A stretch of DNA of 64,000 nt from Chryseobacterium indologenes (GCA_002439165.1 DJTE01000005.1:62001-126000), one strand, 5' to 3'; counted from the first letter of the stretch, positions 1 to 8,184 are shown. Numbers and translations are program-made. Notes: generated by a model not told the origin, from the sequence alone.

Positions 1-230
1 CAGATATCTTCTTAAGACCTGCTTCTCACGGTACAGGGCTTATCGCCGGTGGTGCGGTAAGAGCGGTATTGGAATCTGCTGGTATTCACGATATCCTTTC
101 AAAATCTAAAGGATCTTCTAACCCTCACAACGTGGTGAAAGCTACTTTCAAAGCGTTATTGGATATCAGAAGACCTGAAGAAATCGCTAGAATGAGAGGA
201 GTTTCTCTAAGTAAAGTGTTTAACGGTTAA
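1..230 (+). CDS. rpsE: 30S ribosomal protein S5, C-terminal part
   Basis: The window opens inside this gene. The last 75 codons are present, in the frame whose codons begin at position 3, and end at TAA 228-230. The conserved S5 C-terminal signature RPASHGTGLIAGG is visible, followed by the HNVVKA segment typical of the S5 second domain. S5 is a small-subunit protein that takes part in decoding accuracy. It is followed after 11 bp by rpmD, as in the standard spc operon. The 5' part lies outside the window, so length and start cannot be judged. Confidence 0.97.
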   Translation, partial: DIFLRPASHGTGLIAGGAVRAVLESAGIHDILSKSKGSSNPHNVVKATFKALLDIRRPEEIARMRGVSLSKVFNG

Positions 231-241
231 TAATTAAAACA

Positions 242-418
242 ATGGCAACAATCAAAGTAAAGCAAGTAAGAAGCGCTATTGGAAGAACAAAAACCCAAAA
301 GAGAACGCTTGAAGCATTAGGATTAAAAAAACTTCACCAAGTTGTAGAACATGAAGCTACTCCTTCCATCTTAGGAATGATCGCTGCAGTGAGCCACTTA
401 CTTGAAGTTCAAAAATAA
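242..418 (+). CDS. rpmD: 50S ribosomal protein L30
   Basis: A short gene of 58 codons starting ATG 242 and ending TAA 416-418. The protein begins MATIKVKQVRSAIGR and has the bacterial L30 pattern of an N-terminal strand, the RTLEALGLKKL helix and a C-terminal HLLEVQK. Length is normal for bacterial L30 (about 58-60 residues). It sits between rpsE and rplO, the usual spc-operon order, and is presumably co-transcribed with them. Identity is supported by both sequence and context. Confidence 0.95.
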   Translation: MATIKVKQVRSAIGRTKTQKRTLEALGLKKLHQVVEHEATPSILGMIAAVSHLLEVQK

Positions 419-439
419 TTTTAAAAAAGAGAAATTAAA

Positions 440-889
440 ATGAATTTAAATAACATAAAACCTGCTGCAGGATCTACTTTCAACTCAAAAAGAATTGGTA
501 GAGGACAGGGTACCGGAAAAGGAGGTACTTCAACAAAAGGTCACAAAGGTCAGAAATCCAGAGCCGGTTATTCTCAGAAAATCGGTTTCGAAGGTGGACA
601 GATGCCTTTACAAAGAAGATTACCGAAATTCGGATTCAAAAACGTAAACAGAAAAGAGTTTAAAGGAGTGAACCTTGATACGATCCAAACTTTAATCGAG
701 AACAAATCCATCACCGGAGATATTACGAAAGAAGTTTTAGTAGCAAACGGTATCGTTTCTAAAAACGACTTAGTGAAAATTATGGGTAGAGGAGAATTGA
801 AATCTGCGGTTTCAATCTCTGCTGACAAATTCACTAAATCTGCTGAAGAGCTTATTGCCAAAGCAGGTGGAAAAGCAATTACCTTATAA
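440..889 (+). CDS. rplO: 50S ribosomal protein L15
   Basis: A 149-residue protein with the glycine- and lysine-rich N-terminal extension characteristic of L15 (GRGQGTGKGGTSTKGHKGQ) that threads into 23S rRNA, followed by the globular part. L15 is a late-assembling large-subunit protein. Start ATG 440 lies 21 bp after rpmD and 9 bp separates its stop from secY. The order rpmD-rplO-secY is the standard spc-operon arrangement. Nothing unusual is seen in length or composition. Confidence 0.97.
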   Translation: MNLNNIKPAAGSTFNSKRIGRGQGTGKGGTSTKGHKGQKSRAGYSQKIGFEGGQMPLQRRLPKFGFKNVNRKEFKGVNLDTIQTLIENKSITGDITKEVLVANGIVSKNDLVKIMGRGELKSAVSISADKFTKSAEELIAKAGGKAITL

Positions 890-898
890 TACTTACTA

Positions 899-2278
899 AT
901 GAAAGAATTTATACAAACCCTAAAAAATATTTGGAGCCTAAAAGAATTAAGAGAAAAAATTCTCTTTACGTTAGGTATTATCCTTGTGTATAGATTCGCA
1001 TCTTATATCTCACTTCCTGCAATCAACCTTGCAGAGGTGGGAGATCTCTTAGAGCATTATAAAAATCAAGGCGGTAACAAGCAAGGAGCAGGTCTCCTTG
1101 GCTTGCTTTCGTCGTTTACGGGGGGAGCTTTCAGCCACGCTTCCGTAATGGCGTTGGGTATCATGCCTTATATTTCTGCTTCTATTATTGTTCAGTTGAT
1201 GGGAATGGCAATTCCTTATCTTCAGAAGCTTCAGAAAGATGGAGAGTCAGGTAGAAATACATTGAATCAGATTACAAGATGGTTAACGATTGGAGTTTGT
1301 CTCGTACAGGCACCTTCATACCTAACCTCTATTACTCAATTATTCTTACCGTATGCTCAGTTCCAGTCTGCATATTATGTAGAGCCTAATTCAATCATGT
1401 TCTGGTTGCCAAGTATCGTTATCCTGGTTGCCGGTTCAGTATTTGCAATGTGGCTTGGTGAAAAGATTACCGATAAAGGAATCGGAAACGGTATCTCTAT
1501 CCTTATTATGGTGGGGATCCTTTCAAGATTACCTGAGGCATTCGTACAGGAGATGGCCGTGCAGAACGGAAAAGGAGGAATGGGATCTATCATGATCCTT
1601 ATTGAAGTATTATTCTGGATGTTGGTAGTTCTTTTAGCAGTAATCCTATCGGTTGCTGTTAGAAAAATTCCGATTCAGTATGTAAGCAGAGCTCAAGCAA
1701 GAGGAGGTGTAAACAGAAATCTTATGCAGGGAGCAAGACAATGGATCCCGTTGAAAGTGAATGCTGCTGGTGTAATGCCGATTATCTTTGCTCAGGCATT
1801 GATGTTCGTACCAGGATTATTAACGAAATTCGATGAGTCCAATACTTTTCTTGCAGGTTTCAAGAATGTTTTTAGCTGGCAGTACAACGTATTGTTTGCG
1901 CTATTAATTATTATCTTCTCATTTTTCTATACTGCGATTACTATTCCGGTAAACCAGATGGCTGATGATTTGAAGAGAAACGGAGGTTTAGTACCGAAAG
2001 TAAGACCCGGTAAAGAGACCGCTGACTATTTAGATGATATTTTATCAAAAATTACCTTGCCAGGTGCAATTTTTTTATCTATCTTTGCAGTCCTTCCGGC
2101 AATTGTGCATGGAAGCTTTGTTCAGACAGACGCGTTTGCCCTGTTTTTCGGGGGAACATCACTATTAATTATGGTGGGAGTAATTTTAGATACAGTTCAA
2201 CAGATTAATACATATCTGCTGAACCATCACTATGATGGCTTAATGCAGTCTAAATTGTCAAGAACGACTGGATATTAA
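899..2278 (+). CDS. secY: Preprotein translocase channel subunit SecY
   Basis: A 459-residue polytopic membrane protein, the pore-forming subunit of the SecYEG translocon that exports unfolded proteins across the inner membrane. About ten hydrophobic segments are visible. SecY hallmarks include the early SFTGGAFSHASVMALGIMPYI stretch (TM2/plug region), the GIGNGIS motif near residue 195, and the conserved cytoplasmic loop around GLVPKVRPGKET. Its place after rplO and 3 bp before infA is the usual spc-operon position. Confidence 0.97.
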   Translation: MKEFIQTLKNIWSLKELREKILFTLGIILVYRFASYISLPAINLAEVGDLLEHYKNQGGNKQGAGLLGLLSSFTGGAFSHASVMALGIMPYISASIIVQLMGMAIPYLQKLQKDGESGRNTLNQITRWLTIGVCLVQAPSYLTSITQLFLPYAQFQSAYYVEPNSIMFWLPSIVILVAGSVFAMWLGEKITDKGIGNGISILIMVGILSRLPEAFVQEMAVQNGKGGMGSIMILIEVLFWMLVVLLAVILSVAVRKIPIQYVSRAQARGGVNRNLMQGARQWIPLKVNAAGVMPIIFAQALMFVPGLLTKFDESNTFLAGFKNVFSWQYNVLFALLIIIFSFFYTAITIPVNQMADDLKRNGGLVPKVRPGKETADYLDDILSKITLPGAIFLSIFAVLPAIVHGSFVQTDAFALFFGGTSLLIMVGVILDTVQQINTYLLNHHYDGLMQSKLSRTTGY

Positions 2279-2281
2279 TTT

Positions 2282-2497
2282 ATGGCAAAACAAAAACATA
2301 TTGAACAAGACGGCGTTATAACGGAAGCTCTTTCGAACGCTCAGTTCCGTGTAGAGCTGGAAAACGGGCATATTCTTATTGCTCATATCTCCGGCAAAAT
2401 GAGAATGCATTATATTAAACTTTTACCTGGAGACAAGGTAAAACTAGAAATGTCTCCCTATGATTTAACCAAAGGGAGAATCACTTTTAGATATTAA
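2282..2497 (+). CDS. infA: Translation initiation factor IF-1
   Basis: A 71-residue S1/OB-fold protein. The sequence contains the IF-1 core: VITEALSNAQFRVELENGH, then the GKMRMHYIKLLPGDKVKLEMSPYDLTKGRI stretch, which is diagnostic. IF-1 binds the 30S A site and assists initiation-complex assembly. The start ATG lies 3 bp after the secY stop, suggesting translational coupling. The secY-infA-rpmJ order is common in Bacteroidota. The following 64-bp gap holds a strong hairpin described separately. Confidence 0.97.
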   Translation: MAKQKHIEQDGVITEALSNAQFRVELENGHILIAHISGKMRMHYIKLLPGDKVKLEMSPYDLTKGRITFRY

Positions 2498-2507
2498 AAA
2501 AACAATC

Positions 2508-2535
2508 GCCAAATGGAATATTTGTTCCATTTGGC
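2508..2535 (+). other. Perfect 11-bp hairpin between infA and rpmJ
   Basis: GCCAAATGGAA (2508-2518), a 6-nt loop, then TTCCATTTGGC (2525-2535) form a perfect 11-bp stem 10 bp after the infA stop. It is not followed by a U-tract, so it is not a standard intrinsic terminator. It could be an RNase processing site, a stability element or a binding site. The function is not established. Confidence 0.6.
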
Positions 2536-2561
2536 TCTTGTTGAAAAATAAATACTATCAA

Positions 2562-2678
2562 ATGAAAGTTAGAGCATCAATTAAAAAAAGAAGTGCTGAC
2601 TGCAAAATCGTACGCAGAAAAGGTGTACTGTTTGTAATCAACAAAAAGAACCCAAAATTTAAACAAAGACAAGGCTAA
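2562..2678 (+). CDS. rpmJ: 50S ribosomal protein L36, zinc-less form
   Basis: A 38-codon gene, ATG 2562 to TAA 2676-2678. The protein starts MKVRASIKKRSADCKIVRRK and ends KFKQRQG, matching L36. The zinc-ribbon form of L36 carries three cysteines and one histidine; here only the cysteine at residue 14 remains, the others being replaced by R/S, N and F. This is the C-minus paralogue type, thought not to need zinc and known in Bacteroidota. It lies between infA and rpsM as expected. Confidence 0.95.
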   Translation: MKVRASIKKRSADCKIVRRKGVLFVINKKNPKFKQRQG

Positions 2679-2687
2679 CATTAAATT

Positions 2688-3065
2688 ATGGCGAGAATTG
2701 CAGGTATTGATTTACCAAAAAACAAAAGAGGTGTTATCGGTTTAACTTACATCTACGGAGTAGGAAGAAGTACTTCTTCTGAAATCCTTAAAGCTGCCGG
2801 TATCAGCGAAGACAAGAAAGTCAACGAATGGAATGACGATGAATTGGCTGCAATCAGAACCTATATCTCTGAAAACGTAAAAGTAGAAGGAGAATTGAGA
2901 TCTGAAGTGCAATTGAACATCAAGAGATTGATGGACATAGGATGCCAACGAGGAATACGTCACAGACTAGGATTACCTTTAAGAGGCCAGAGAACGAAAA
3001 ACAACTCTAGAACACGTAAAGGGAAGAGAAAAACTGTTGCTAACAAGAAAAAAGCTAGTAAATAA
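2688..3065 (+). CDS. rpsM: 30S ribosomal protein S13
   Basis: A 125-residue protein opening MARIAGIDLPKNKRGVIGL, the standard S13 start, with the YGVGRSTSSEIL helix-hairpin segment and a C-terminal basic tail ending in GQRTKNNSRTRKGKRKTVAN. S13 sits in the head of the 30S subunit and contacts the P-site tRNA and the large subunit. It opens the alpha-operon group (rpsM-rpsK-rpsD-rpoA-rplQ), 12 bp before rpsK. Length is normal. Confidence 0.97.
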   Translation: MARIAGIDLPKNKRGVIGLTYIYGVGRSTSSEILKAAGISEDKKVNEWNDDELAAIRTYISENVKVEGELRSEVQLNIKRLMDIGCQRGIRHRLGLPLRGQRTKNNSRTRKGKRKTVANKKKASK

Positions 3066-3077
3066 TCGTTAGGAATT

Positions 3078-3467
3078 ATGGCAAAACAAACTAAAGTAGT
3101 TAAAAAAAGAAAAGTAAAAGTTGAAGCTATTGGTGAAGCACATATTCAGGCTTCTTTCAATAACATCATCATTTCTTTAACAAATAAAAACGGAGAGGTT
3201 ATCTCTTGGGCTTCTGCCGGTAAAATGGGTTTCAGAGGTTCTAAAAAGAATACTCCATTTGCTGCTCAGATGGCAGCTGAAAATTGCTCTGCTGTAGCTC
3301 ACGAAGCTGGTTTAAGAAGAGTGAAGGTGTTTGTGAAAGGTCCGGGAGCAGGTAGAGAATCTGCAATCAGATCTATCCACAATTCAGGAATTGAAGTTAG
3401 CGAAATCATTGACGTGACTCCTATGCCACACAATGGATGTAGACCACCAAAAAGAAGAAGAGTTTAA
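3078..3467 (+). CDS. rpsK: 30S ribosomal protein S11
   Basis: A 129-residue protein with the S11 core: AHIQASFNNIIISLTN near the N terminus, SAGKMGFRGSKKNTPFAAQ in the middle and the C-terminal DVTPMPHNGCRPPKRRRV, which is almost invariant in bacteria. S11 is located on the 30S platform and helps shape the mRNA exit site. It follows rpsM by 12 bp and precedes rpsD by 19 bp in the alpha operon. Confidence 0.97.
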   Translation: MAKQTKVVKKRKVKVEAIGEAHIQASFNNIIISLTNKNGEVISWASAGKMGFRGSKKNTPFAAQMAAENCSAVAHEAGLRRVKVFVKGPGAGRESAIRSIHNSGIEVSEIIDVTPMPHNGCRPPKRRRV

Positions 3468-3486
3468 TTTTTAGAATTTACCCATT

Positions 3487-4095
3487 ATGGCAAGATATAT
3501 TGGACCTAAAACTAAGATTGCTAGAAAGTTTGGTGCTGCAATCTACGGAGATGATAAAAACTTCGAAAAAAGAAAAAACCAACCGCCAGGACAACACGGT
3601 CCTAACAAAAGAAGAGGTGCTAAAAAATCAGAATACGCAGTTCAGCTGGCTGAAAAACAAAAAGCTAAATATACTTACGGTATCTTAGAAAGACAGTTCG
3701 CTAACTTATTCGAAAAAGCACACAGAAGCAAAGGTGTAACAGGGGAAGTTCTATTACAACTTTGCGAATCTAGACTGGACAACGTAGTATACAGATTAGG
3801 TTTTGCTAAAACAAGATCTGCTGCTAGACAATTAGTTTCTCACAGACACATCACTGTGAACGGAGAAATTCTTAACATCCCTTCGTATTTGGTAAAAGCT
3901 GGTGATGTAATCGCGGTAAGAGAAAAATCTAAATCTCTTGAAGTGGTTACCAATGCATTAGCTTCTAAAGCAAATTATGAGTGGTTACAATTCAACGATG
4001 AGAAGAAAGAAGGTACCTTCATTTCTGCTCCTGAAAGAATCCAGATTCCGGAAGACATCAAGGAGAACCTTATCGTCGAACTTTACTCTAAATAA
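3487..4095 (+). CDS. rpsD: 30S ribosomal protein S4
   Basis: A 202-residue protein beginning MARYIGPKTKIARKFG, with the S4 segment ESRLDNVVYRLGFAKTRSAARQLVSHRHI, which forms the S4/RNA-binding domain around residues 95-125. S4 is a primary 16S rRNA binder and affects decoding fidelity; in some bacteria it also represses its own operon. It lacks the zinc-binding cysteines near the N terminus seen in some S4 proteins. It lies between rpsK and rpoA. Confidence 0.97.
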   Translation: MARYIGPKTKIARKFGAAIYGDDKNFEKRKNQPPGQHGPNKRRGAKKSEYAVQLAEKQKAKYTYGILERQFANLFEKAHRSKGVTGEVLLQLCESRLDNVVYRLGFAKTRSAARQLVSHRHITVNGEILNIPSYLVKAGDVIAVREKSKSLEVVTNALASKANYEWLQFNDEKKEGTFISAPERIQIPEDIKENLIVELYSK

Positions 4096-4128
4096 TTTTT
4101 TAATCAAATTTTTGCTCAACCCAATAAT

Positions 4129-5124
4129 ATGGCAATTTTACAATTCATAAAACCCGATAAAGTAATTTTACTTAACTCTGATGAATTTAAAGGTCAATTT
4201 GAATTCAGACCTTTAGAACCAGGTTTCGGGCTTACAATCGGTAATGCTTTGAGAAGAGTGTTGCTTTCTTCTCTGGAAGGATACGCTATTTCATCTATCA
4301 AAATAGAAGGTGTAGAGCACGAATTTTCAACTATTCCAGGAGTAATCGAAGACGTTACTGAAATCATTCTTAACCTTAAGCAGGTAAGATTAAAAGCTTC
4401 AGCAGAAGGCCAGGCTAACGAGCAGGTTGTTGCTAAAGTTTCAGGTCAGACGGTTATTACTGCTGGGGATTTAGGAAAGTCTATCAACGGATTCGAGGTG
4501 CTGAACCCGGATCTTGTGATCTGCAACCTAAATACTGATGTAACTTTCGAAATTACTTTCAATATTGAAAAAGGTAGAGGGTATGTTCCTTCTGAACAAA
4601 ATAAGTCAAACAATGCTCCCGTAGGAACTATTGCTATCGACTCTATTTTCACGCCGATCAAGAAAGTACAATACAGCATTGAAAATTATCGTGTAGAGCA
4701 AAAAACAGACTACGAAAAACTTGTATTAGATATAGAAACTGACGGGTCTATCAGCCCTCAGAATGCTTTAACTGAAGCTTCCAAGATATTAATTTATCAC
4801 TTCATGCTGTTCTCTGATGAGAGAATCACGCTTGAAACTGAAGCCGTAAAAGCATCTATCCAATATGACGAAGAAACTCTTCACACAAGACAATTACTTA
4901 AGTCTAAATTAGCAGATATGGATCTTTCCGTAAGAGCCCTTAACTGTCTGAAAGCAGCTGAAGTAGAAACTCTTGGAGAACTGGTTTCTTACAGTAAGTC
5001 TGATTTGATGAAATTCAGAAATTTTGGTAAAAAATCTTTGACAGAACTAGAAGAATTAGTGCATTCAAAAGGTCTTAACTTCGGTTTCGACGTTGCAAAA
5101 TATAAGTTAGACGCTGATAAATAA
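4129..5124 (+). CDS. rpoA: RNA polymerase alpha subunit
   Basis: A 331-residue protein with the alpha N-terminal assembly domain (GFGLTIGNALRRVLLSSLEG around residue 35, EGVEHEFSTIPGV around residue 60) and the C-terminal domain (about residues 250-325). The latter has the helix-hairpin-helix run beginning LSVRALNCLKAAEVETLGEL and the NFGKKSLTE segment that contacts UP-element DNA and activators. Length is normal. It is flanked by rpsD and rplQ (6 bp before rplQ), the standard alpha operon order. Confidence 0.97.
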   Translation: MAILQFIKPDKVILLNSDEFKGQFEFRPLEPGFGLTIGNALRRVLLSSLEGYAISSIKIEGVEHEFSTIPGVIEDVTEIILNLKQVRLKASAEGQANEQVVAKVSGQTVITAGDLGKSINGFEVLNPDLVICNLNTDVTFEITFNIEKGRGYVPSEQNKSNNAPVGTIAIDSIFTPIKKVQYSIENYRVEQKTDYEKLVLDIETDGSISPQNALTEASKILIYHFMLFSDERITLETEAVKASIQYDEETLHTRQLLKSKLADMDLSVRALNCLKAAEVETLGELVSYSKSDLMKFRNFGKKSLTELEELVHSKGLNFGFDVAKYKLDADK

Positions 5125-5130
5125 TTAATA

Positions 5131-5658
5131 ATGAGACACGGTAAAAAATTCAATCACTTAGGAAGAACAGCTTCTCACAGAAGTGCTTTACTTTCTAATA
5201 TGGCTTGTTCTCTAATTGAGCATAAAAGAATCAACACTACTGTTGCTAAAGCTAAAGCTTTAAGAGTATATGTTGAGCCTCTATTAACAAAAGCAAAAGA
5301 AGATACTACACACAACAGAAGAGTAGTATTCTCTTACCTTCAAAATAAATTTGCGGTTGCTGAATTATTCAGAACTGTAGCTCCTAAAATCGCTGAAAGA
5401 AACGGTGGTTATACAAGAATCATCAAGACAGGATTCAGACCAGGTGATGCTGCTGATACTGCTCTTATCGAATTAGTAGATTTCAACGAGCTTTACAACC
5501 CTAATGCTGAAGAGAAAAAGACTACAAGAAGAAGCAGAAGATCTACAACTGCTAAAAAAGCTGAAGCAGTAGTTGCTGAAGCTCCCGCAGTAGAAGAGAA
5601 AGTTGAAGAGCCTAAGGCTGAAGCAGCTGACTCTGCTGAAGAGAAAACTGAAGAATAA
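5131..5658 (+). CDS. rplQ: 50S ribosomal protein L17 with acidic tail
   Basis: A 175-residue protein. Residues 1-118 are the L17 core, opening MRHGKKFNHLGRTASHRSAL and containing the RNGGYTRIIKTGFRPGDAA segment. The remaining ~55 residues form a low-complexity tail: first basic (KKTTRRSRRSTTAKKAE), then rich in Ala and Glu, ending EEKTEE. Such Ala/Glu/Lys tails on L17 are common in Bacteroidota and absent from the ~120-residue E. coli protein. It is the last gene of the alpha operon and is followed by a clear terminator. Confidence 0.96.
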   Translation: MRHGKKFNHLGRTASHRSALLSNMACSLIEHKRINTTVAKAKALRVYVEPLLTKAKEDTTHNRRVVFSYLQNKFAVAELFRTVAPKIAERNGGYTRIIKTGFRPGDAADTALIELVDFNELYNPNAEEKKTTRRSRRSTTAKKAEAVVAEAPAVEEKVEEPKAEAADSAEEKTEE

Positions 5659-5680
5659 TATTCATTCAGAGATCAGTAAA

Positions 5681-5709
5681 AAACCATCCGAATTCCGGAT
5701 GGTTTTTTT
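5681..5709 (+). terminator. Terminator of the alpha operon
   Basis: AAACCATCCG (5681-5690), a 5-nt loop and CGGATGGTTT (5696-5705) form a 10-bp stem that runs into seven Ts. It lies 22 bp after rplQ, where the alpha operon would end. Confidence 0.9.
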
Positions 5710-5763
5710 ATTGCCATCATTCATCGGTAAGATTGTTTATATTAGAGAAACTTATTTCTTACC

Positions 5764-7148
5764 ATGAATAATCAAAACAATATGATAAAAATTACAGAAA
5801 TCCTGCTTTTCTGTATTGCCGTCTTTTTAATTTTCAGAAGCAATACAGAAAGATCTGTGTCGGATAGAATAATCTGCTGTCAGGATTCTGTAAATATAAA
5901 AATTGACGTCCGGTTTATAGATAACGGGACCTTTACTTTAAATACATTAGAAAAACACAGGGCTGCAAACATTTTTATTTCTCCGCGAAAAAAGAATGAT
6001 ATACCCGTAAGCAAAAATGCAGTGTATTCAAAGCCCACAGTATTTGAATCGTACCGGCTGGTAAAAGAAAGTACGCTCATCAAAAGGTTTATCTGTTTTG
6101 ATAAAGATCTTCTCTCCTTTGATTTCTCTCCTGACAAAACAGCTTACACAGGCAATCCGAAAAATGATATTTTGAATCTGCTGATAAAACATGATAACGA
6201 TTTAGGCCTTTATAAAGAAAATGATTACAGCAGTTACTTCTCAGAAATGGAATCTGAGCATAAAGACAGAATGGATCTGCTGAAAAATTATGAACAGTTG
6301 TTCAGTAATGAGGAGCTGATTGTTCTGAAAAATTATCTGCTTTCCTATTTTTATTCCCGCATTTTCTATATCGATTATTCAAAAGTGAATATTTCTTTAC
6401 TGGGCAGTACACTTGATGGGTATCAGGAGAAGCTGCTCAAAGATTACCGGAATATTACCTCCGTCAATAGTCTTACAGATAAAAGAATAATGTACGGACT
6501 TCTGAAATATTCCGGGGCAAAGAAAAAGCTTTTCCCCAAAAATGATCTGGAACTGCTCCCTTACTTAGACCCGTCACTGTATAAAACAGAATCGCTGGAC
6601 GGTTTTATACTGGATTATCTGGATACATCAGACCAAATTTCAGAGAAAAGGATAGCTATGGAAAAAGCAAAACCCTATATGCTCCACCCGGAATTCTTCA
6701 GTAAAATGTTTAAAAAGACCGATCCTAAGATAGAGGCTTCAGTTTTTTTCAGATCAGATCTAAGAAGATAAATTTTAAAGATCTTATCAGAACAGATAAA
6801 GACCTTGTTGTGATAGATGTCTGGGCCAGCTGGTGCGTTCCGTGCATAGAAGAGTTTCCGGCTCTCGTTAAAATGAAGGAAAAGTACGGCCAAAAGGTTG
6901 AATTTGTATCTGTCAGTATAGACAAAGACAAAGAGAAATGGAAAAAGGCTGCTGAAAAATATAATCTGGATACGAAACATTCCGCTGTAATTGACAATTT
7001 TGAAACCAGTGCTTTTATTTCCGGATTTAAGATCGGCGGAATTCCGAGATTTATTCTGTTGAATAATAAAAATGAAATTCTTTCAGAATATTTTAACAGA
7101 CCTTCTGATGAGTATTTCGAGAAATTCCTGAACGAAAATTTAAAATAA
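5764..7148 (+). pseudogene. TlpA-like thiol-disulfide protein broken by a single-base frameshift
   Basis: The first frame (5764 to stop at 6771, 335 codons) starts with a membrane anchor or uncleaved signal (ITEILLFCIAVFLIF) followed by a long region I do not recognise. The thioredoxin-fold part lies in another frame ending at 7148: VVIDVWASWCVPCIEEFPAL, with a CxxC active site, and GGIPRFILL, the cis-proline region. Inserting one T into the T7 run at 6743-6749 joins the two frames into a continuous ~461-residue protein reading SVFFQIRSKKINFKDL, typical of TlpA/AhpC-TSA reductases of Bacteroidota. This may be a true pseudogene, a sequencing error in a homopolymer, or a -1 slippage site (T TTT TTC in the upstream frame). 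The GTG at 6810 could start only a domain-truncated protein. Confidence 0.8.
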
Positions 7149-7151
7149 CAA

Positions 7152-7174
7152 AAACCGTTTGTGATGTACGGTTT
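7152..7174 (+). terminator. Possible weak terminator after the TlpA-like gene
   Basis: AAACCGT (7152-7158) and ACGGTTT (7168-7174) form a 7-bp stem just after the stop at 7148. There is no clear T-run afterwards (TTTAAATA), so termination would be weak. Confidence 0.4.
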
Positions 7175-7175
7175 A

Positions 7176-7224
7176 AATACCCCTAAAGTGTAATTGACTG
7201 ATAATTTAAAATAAAGGAACTTTA
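7176..7224 (+). promoter_or_regulatory. Promoter with shared inverted-repeat operator, upstream of the amidase
   Basis: AATACCCC-TAAA-GTGTAATT (7176-7195) is an imperfect inverted repeat whose right half overlaps TTGAC (7194-7198). Eighteen bases later comes GAACTTTA (7217-7224), a degenerate -7 box. The same arrangement occurs at 10103-10151 and 13654-13702. The amidase ATG is 20 bp beyond. Confidence 0.6.
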
Positions 7225-7244
7225 ATCATCTAAAAATACCGATC

Positions 7245-8069
7245 ATGAAAGTTATCAAAGACAAATTATCGAAAACAGTTTCAGGAGACAGCATCAGCTT
7301 TACAGATACCCCAAACAAAGGAGGGAACATCATTCCTGAATATATCATTATACACTTTACTGCCGGAAGAGGGGCAGACAGTTCCGTAAGCTGGTTCAAG
7401 GATCCGGCTGCTAAAGCTTCCGCACATCTGGTTATAGACCGGGAAGGGAAGATTACCCAGATGGTAGAGTTTAACAGGAAAGCATGGCACGCAGGGAAAA
7501 GCCGCTGGGCGGAACGCTCAGGTTTTAATGATTTTTCCATAGGAATCGAACTGGATAATCCCGGAAGACTTACCAATGTGAACGACAGGTTCTATGCCTG
7601 GTTCGGAAAAGAATACCCGAAAGAATTTGTAGTCAGGGCAAAACATAAGCACGAAGAAAACGATTCCTACTGGCATAATTTTACAGAAAAACAGATGGAT
7701 TCCTGCTTCCGGGTCTGTAAACTGCTGATGGAAACCTATAACATTAAGGATATCCTGGGGCATGATGACATTGCACCTTTCAGGAAAAATGATCCCGGAC
7801 CTGCATTCCCGATGGAAAGTTTCAGAGCAAAATTATTGGGAAGAGAGGATGATACCGCAGACATCTATATGGTAACAGCAGATCTTGTCAACATAAGAAA
7901 AGGAGCCGGAACCGAATATGATTCCATGATGAAGCTTAAAAAAGGTACTCAGGTGGAGTTTATCAAAAGTAAGCTGGGCTGGTTCTACGTCTATGTCTTA
8001 CTGAAGCCGGTAAATGGGGAAGAACCTGTATATGGCTGGATCAACAGCGACCTGCTGAAGAAAGCATAA
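7245..8069 (+). CDS. N-acetylmuramoyl-L-alanine amidase with C-terminal SH3-like domain
   Basis: A 274-residue protein. Residues ~25-190 match the amidase_2 (PGRP/T7-lysozyme-like) fold: EYIIIHFTAGRGADS gives the first zinc-ligand His, SAHLVIDREGKITQMV the following strand, AWHAGKS the second, and GHDDIAPFRKNDPGPAFP the last His with the K/P pattern. Residues ~205-274 look like an SH3b domain (VTADLVNIRKGAGTEYDS ... WINSDLL). It would cleave the bond between MurNAc and L-Ala in peptidoglycan. No signal peptide is visible, so it may act in the cytoplasm, be released by lysis or leave by another route. The promoter carries the operator shared with the regulator gene at 10169. Confidence 0.88.
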   Translation: MKVIKDKLSKTVSGDSISFTDTPNKGGNIIPEYIIIHFTAGRGADSSVSWFKDPAAKASAHLVIDREGKITQMVEFNRKAWHAGKSRWAERSGFNDFSIGIELDNPGRLTNVNDRFYAWFGKEYPKEFVVRAKHKHEENDSYWHNFTEKQMDSCFRVCKLLMETYNIKDILGHDDIAPFRKNDPGPAFPMESFRAKLLGREDDTADIYMVTADLVNIRKGAGTEYDSMMKLKKGTQVEFIKSKLGWFYVYVLLKPVNGEEPVYGWINSDLLKKA

Positions 8070-8090
8070 TTTACATACAGACATAAACAG

Positions 8091-8118
8091 AAGTCCCTCA
8101 ATGAAAATTGGGGGACTT
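8091..8118 (+). terminator. Hairpin after the amidase gene
   Basis: AAGTCCCTCAAT (8091-8102), a GAAA tetraloop and ATTGGGGGACTT (8107-8118) form a 12-bp stem with one wobble pair. The downstream T-run is poor (TGATGTTG), but the 21-bp distance from the amidase stop and the stem strength suit a terminator. Confidence 0.65.
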
Positions 8119-8126
8119 TGATGTTG

Positions 8127-8184
8127 CTATATCTTGGTTCTCTTCAGTTCAATGATATTATTGCCTTGTTCAAGATGAAGGCTG
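8127..8184. repeat. 58-bp direct repeat, left copy (duplicated lipoprotein gene end)
   Basis: Identical over 58 bp to 9556-9613. It encodes, on the minus strand, the last 18 residues and TAG stop of the 144-aa lipoprotein (ending IIELKRTKI), but is not joined to the rest of that gene. The pair bounds a 1.37-kb AT-rich segment carrying two genes. Confidence 0.95.

Noticed and set aside
574..861. Open frames on the opposite strand of ribosomal and other core genes
   Set aside because: These are antisense to well-supported genes, show no family features and have no promoter; they are chance frames in codon-biased sequence. The same holds for the other long antisense frames in the window.
6810..7148. 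Separate small thioredoxin gene with a GTG start
   Set aside because: It begins in the middle of a continuous thioredoxin-fold region; the upstream residues needed for the fold (KINFKDLIRTDKDLV) are in frame behind it. It is better explained as the 3' part of a frameshifted TlpA-like gene.
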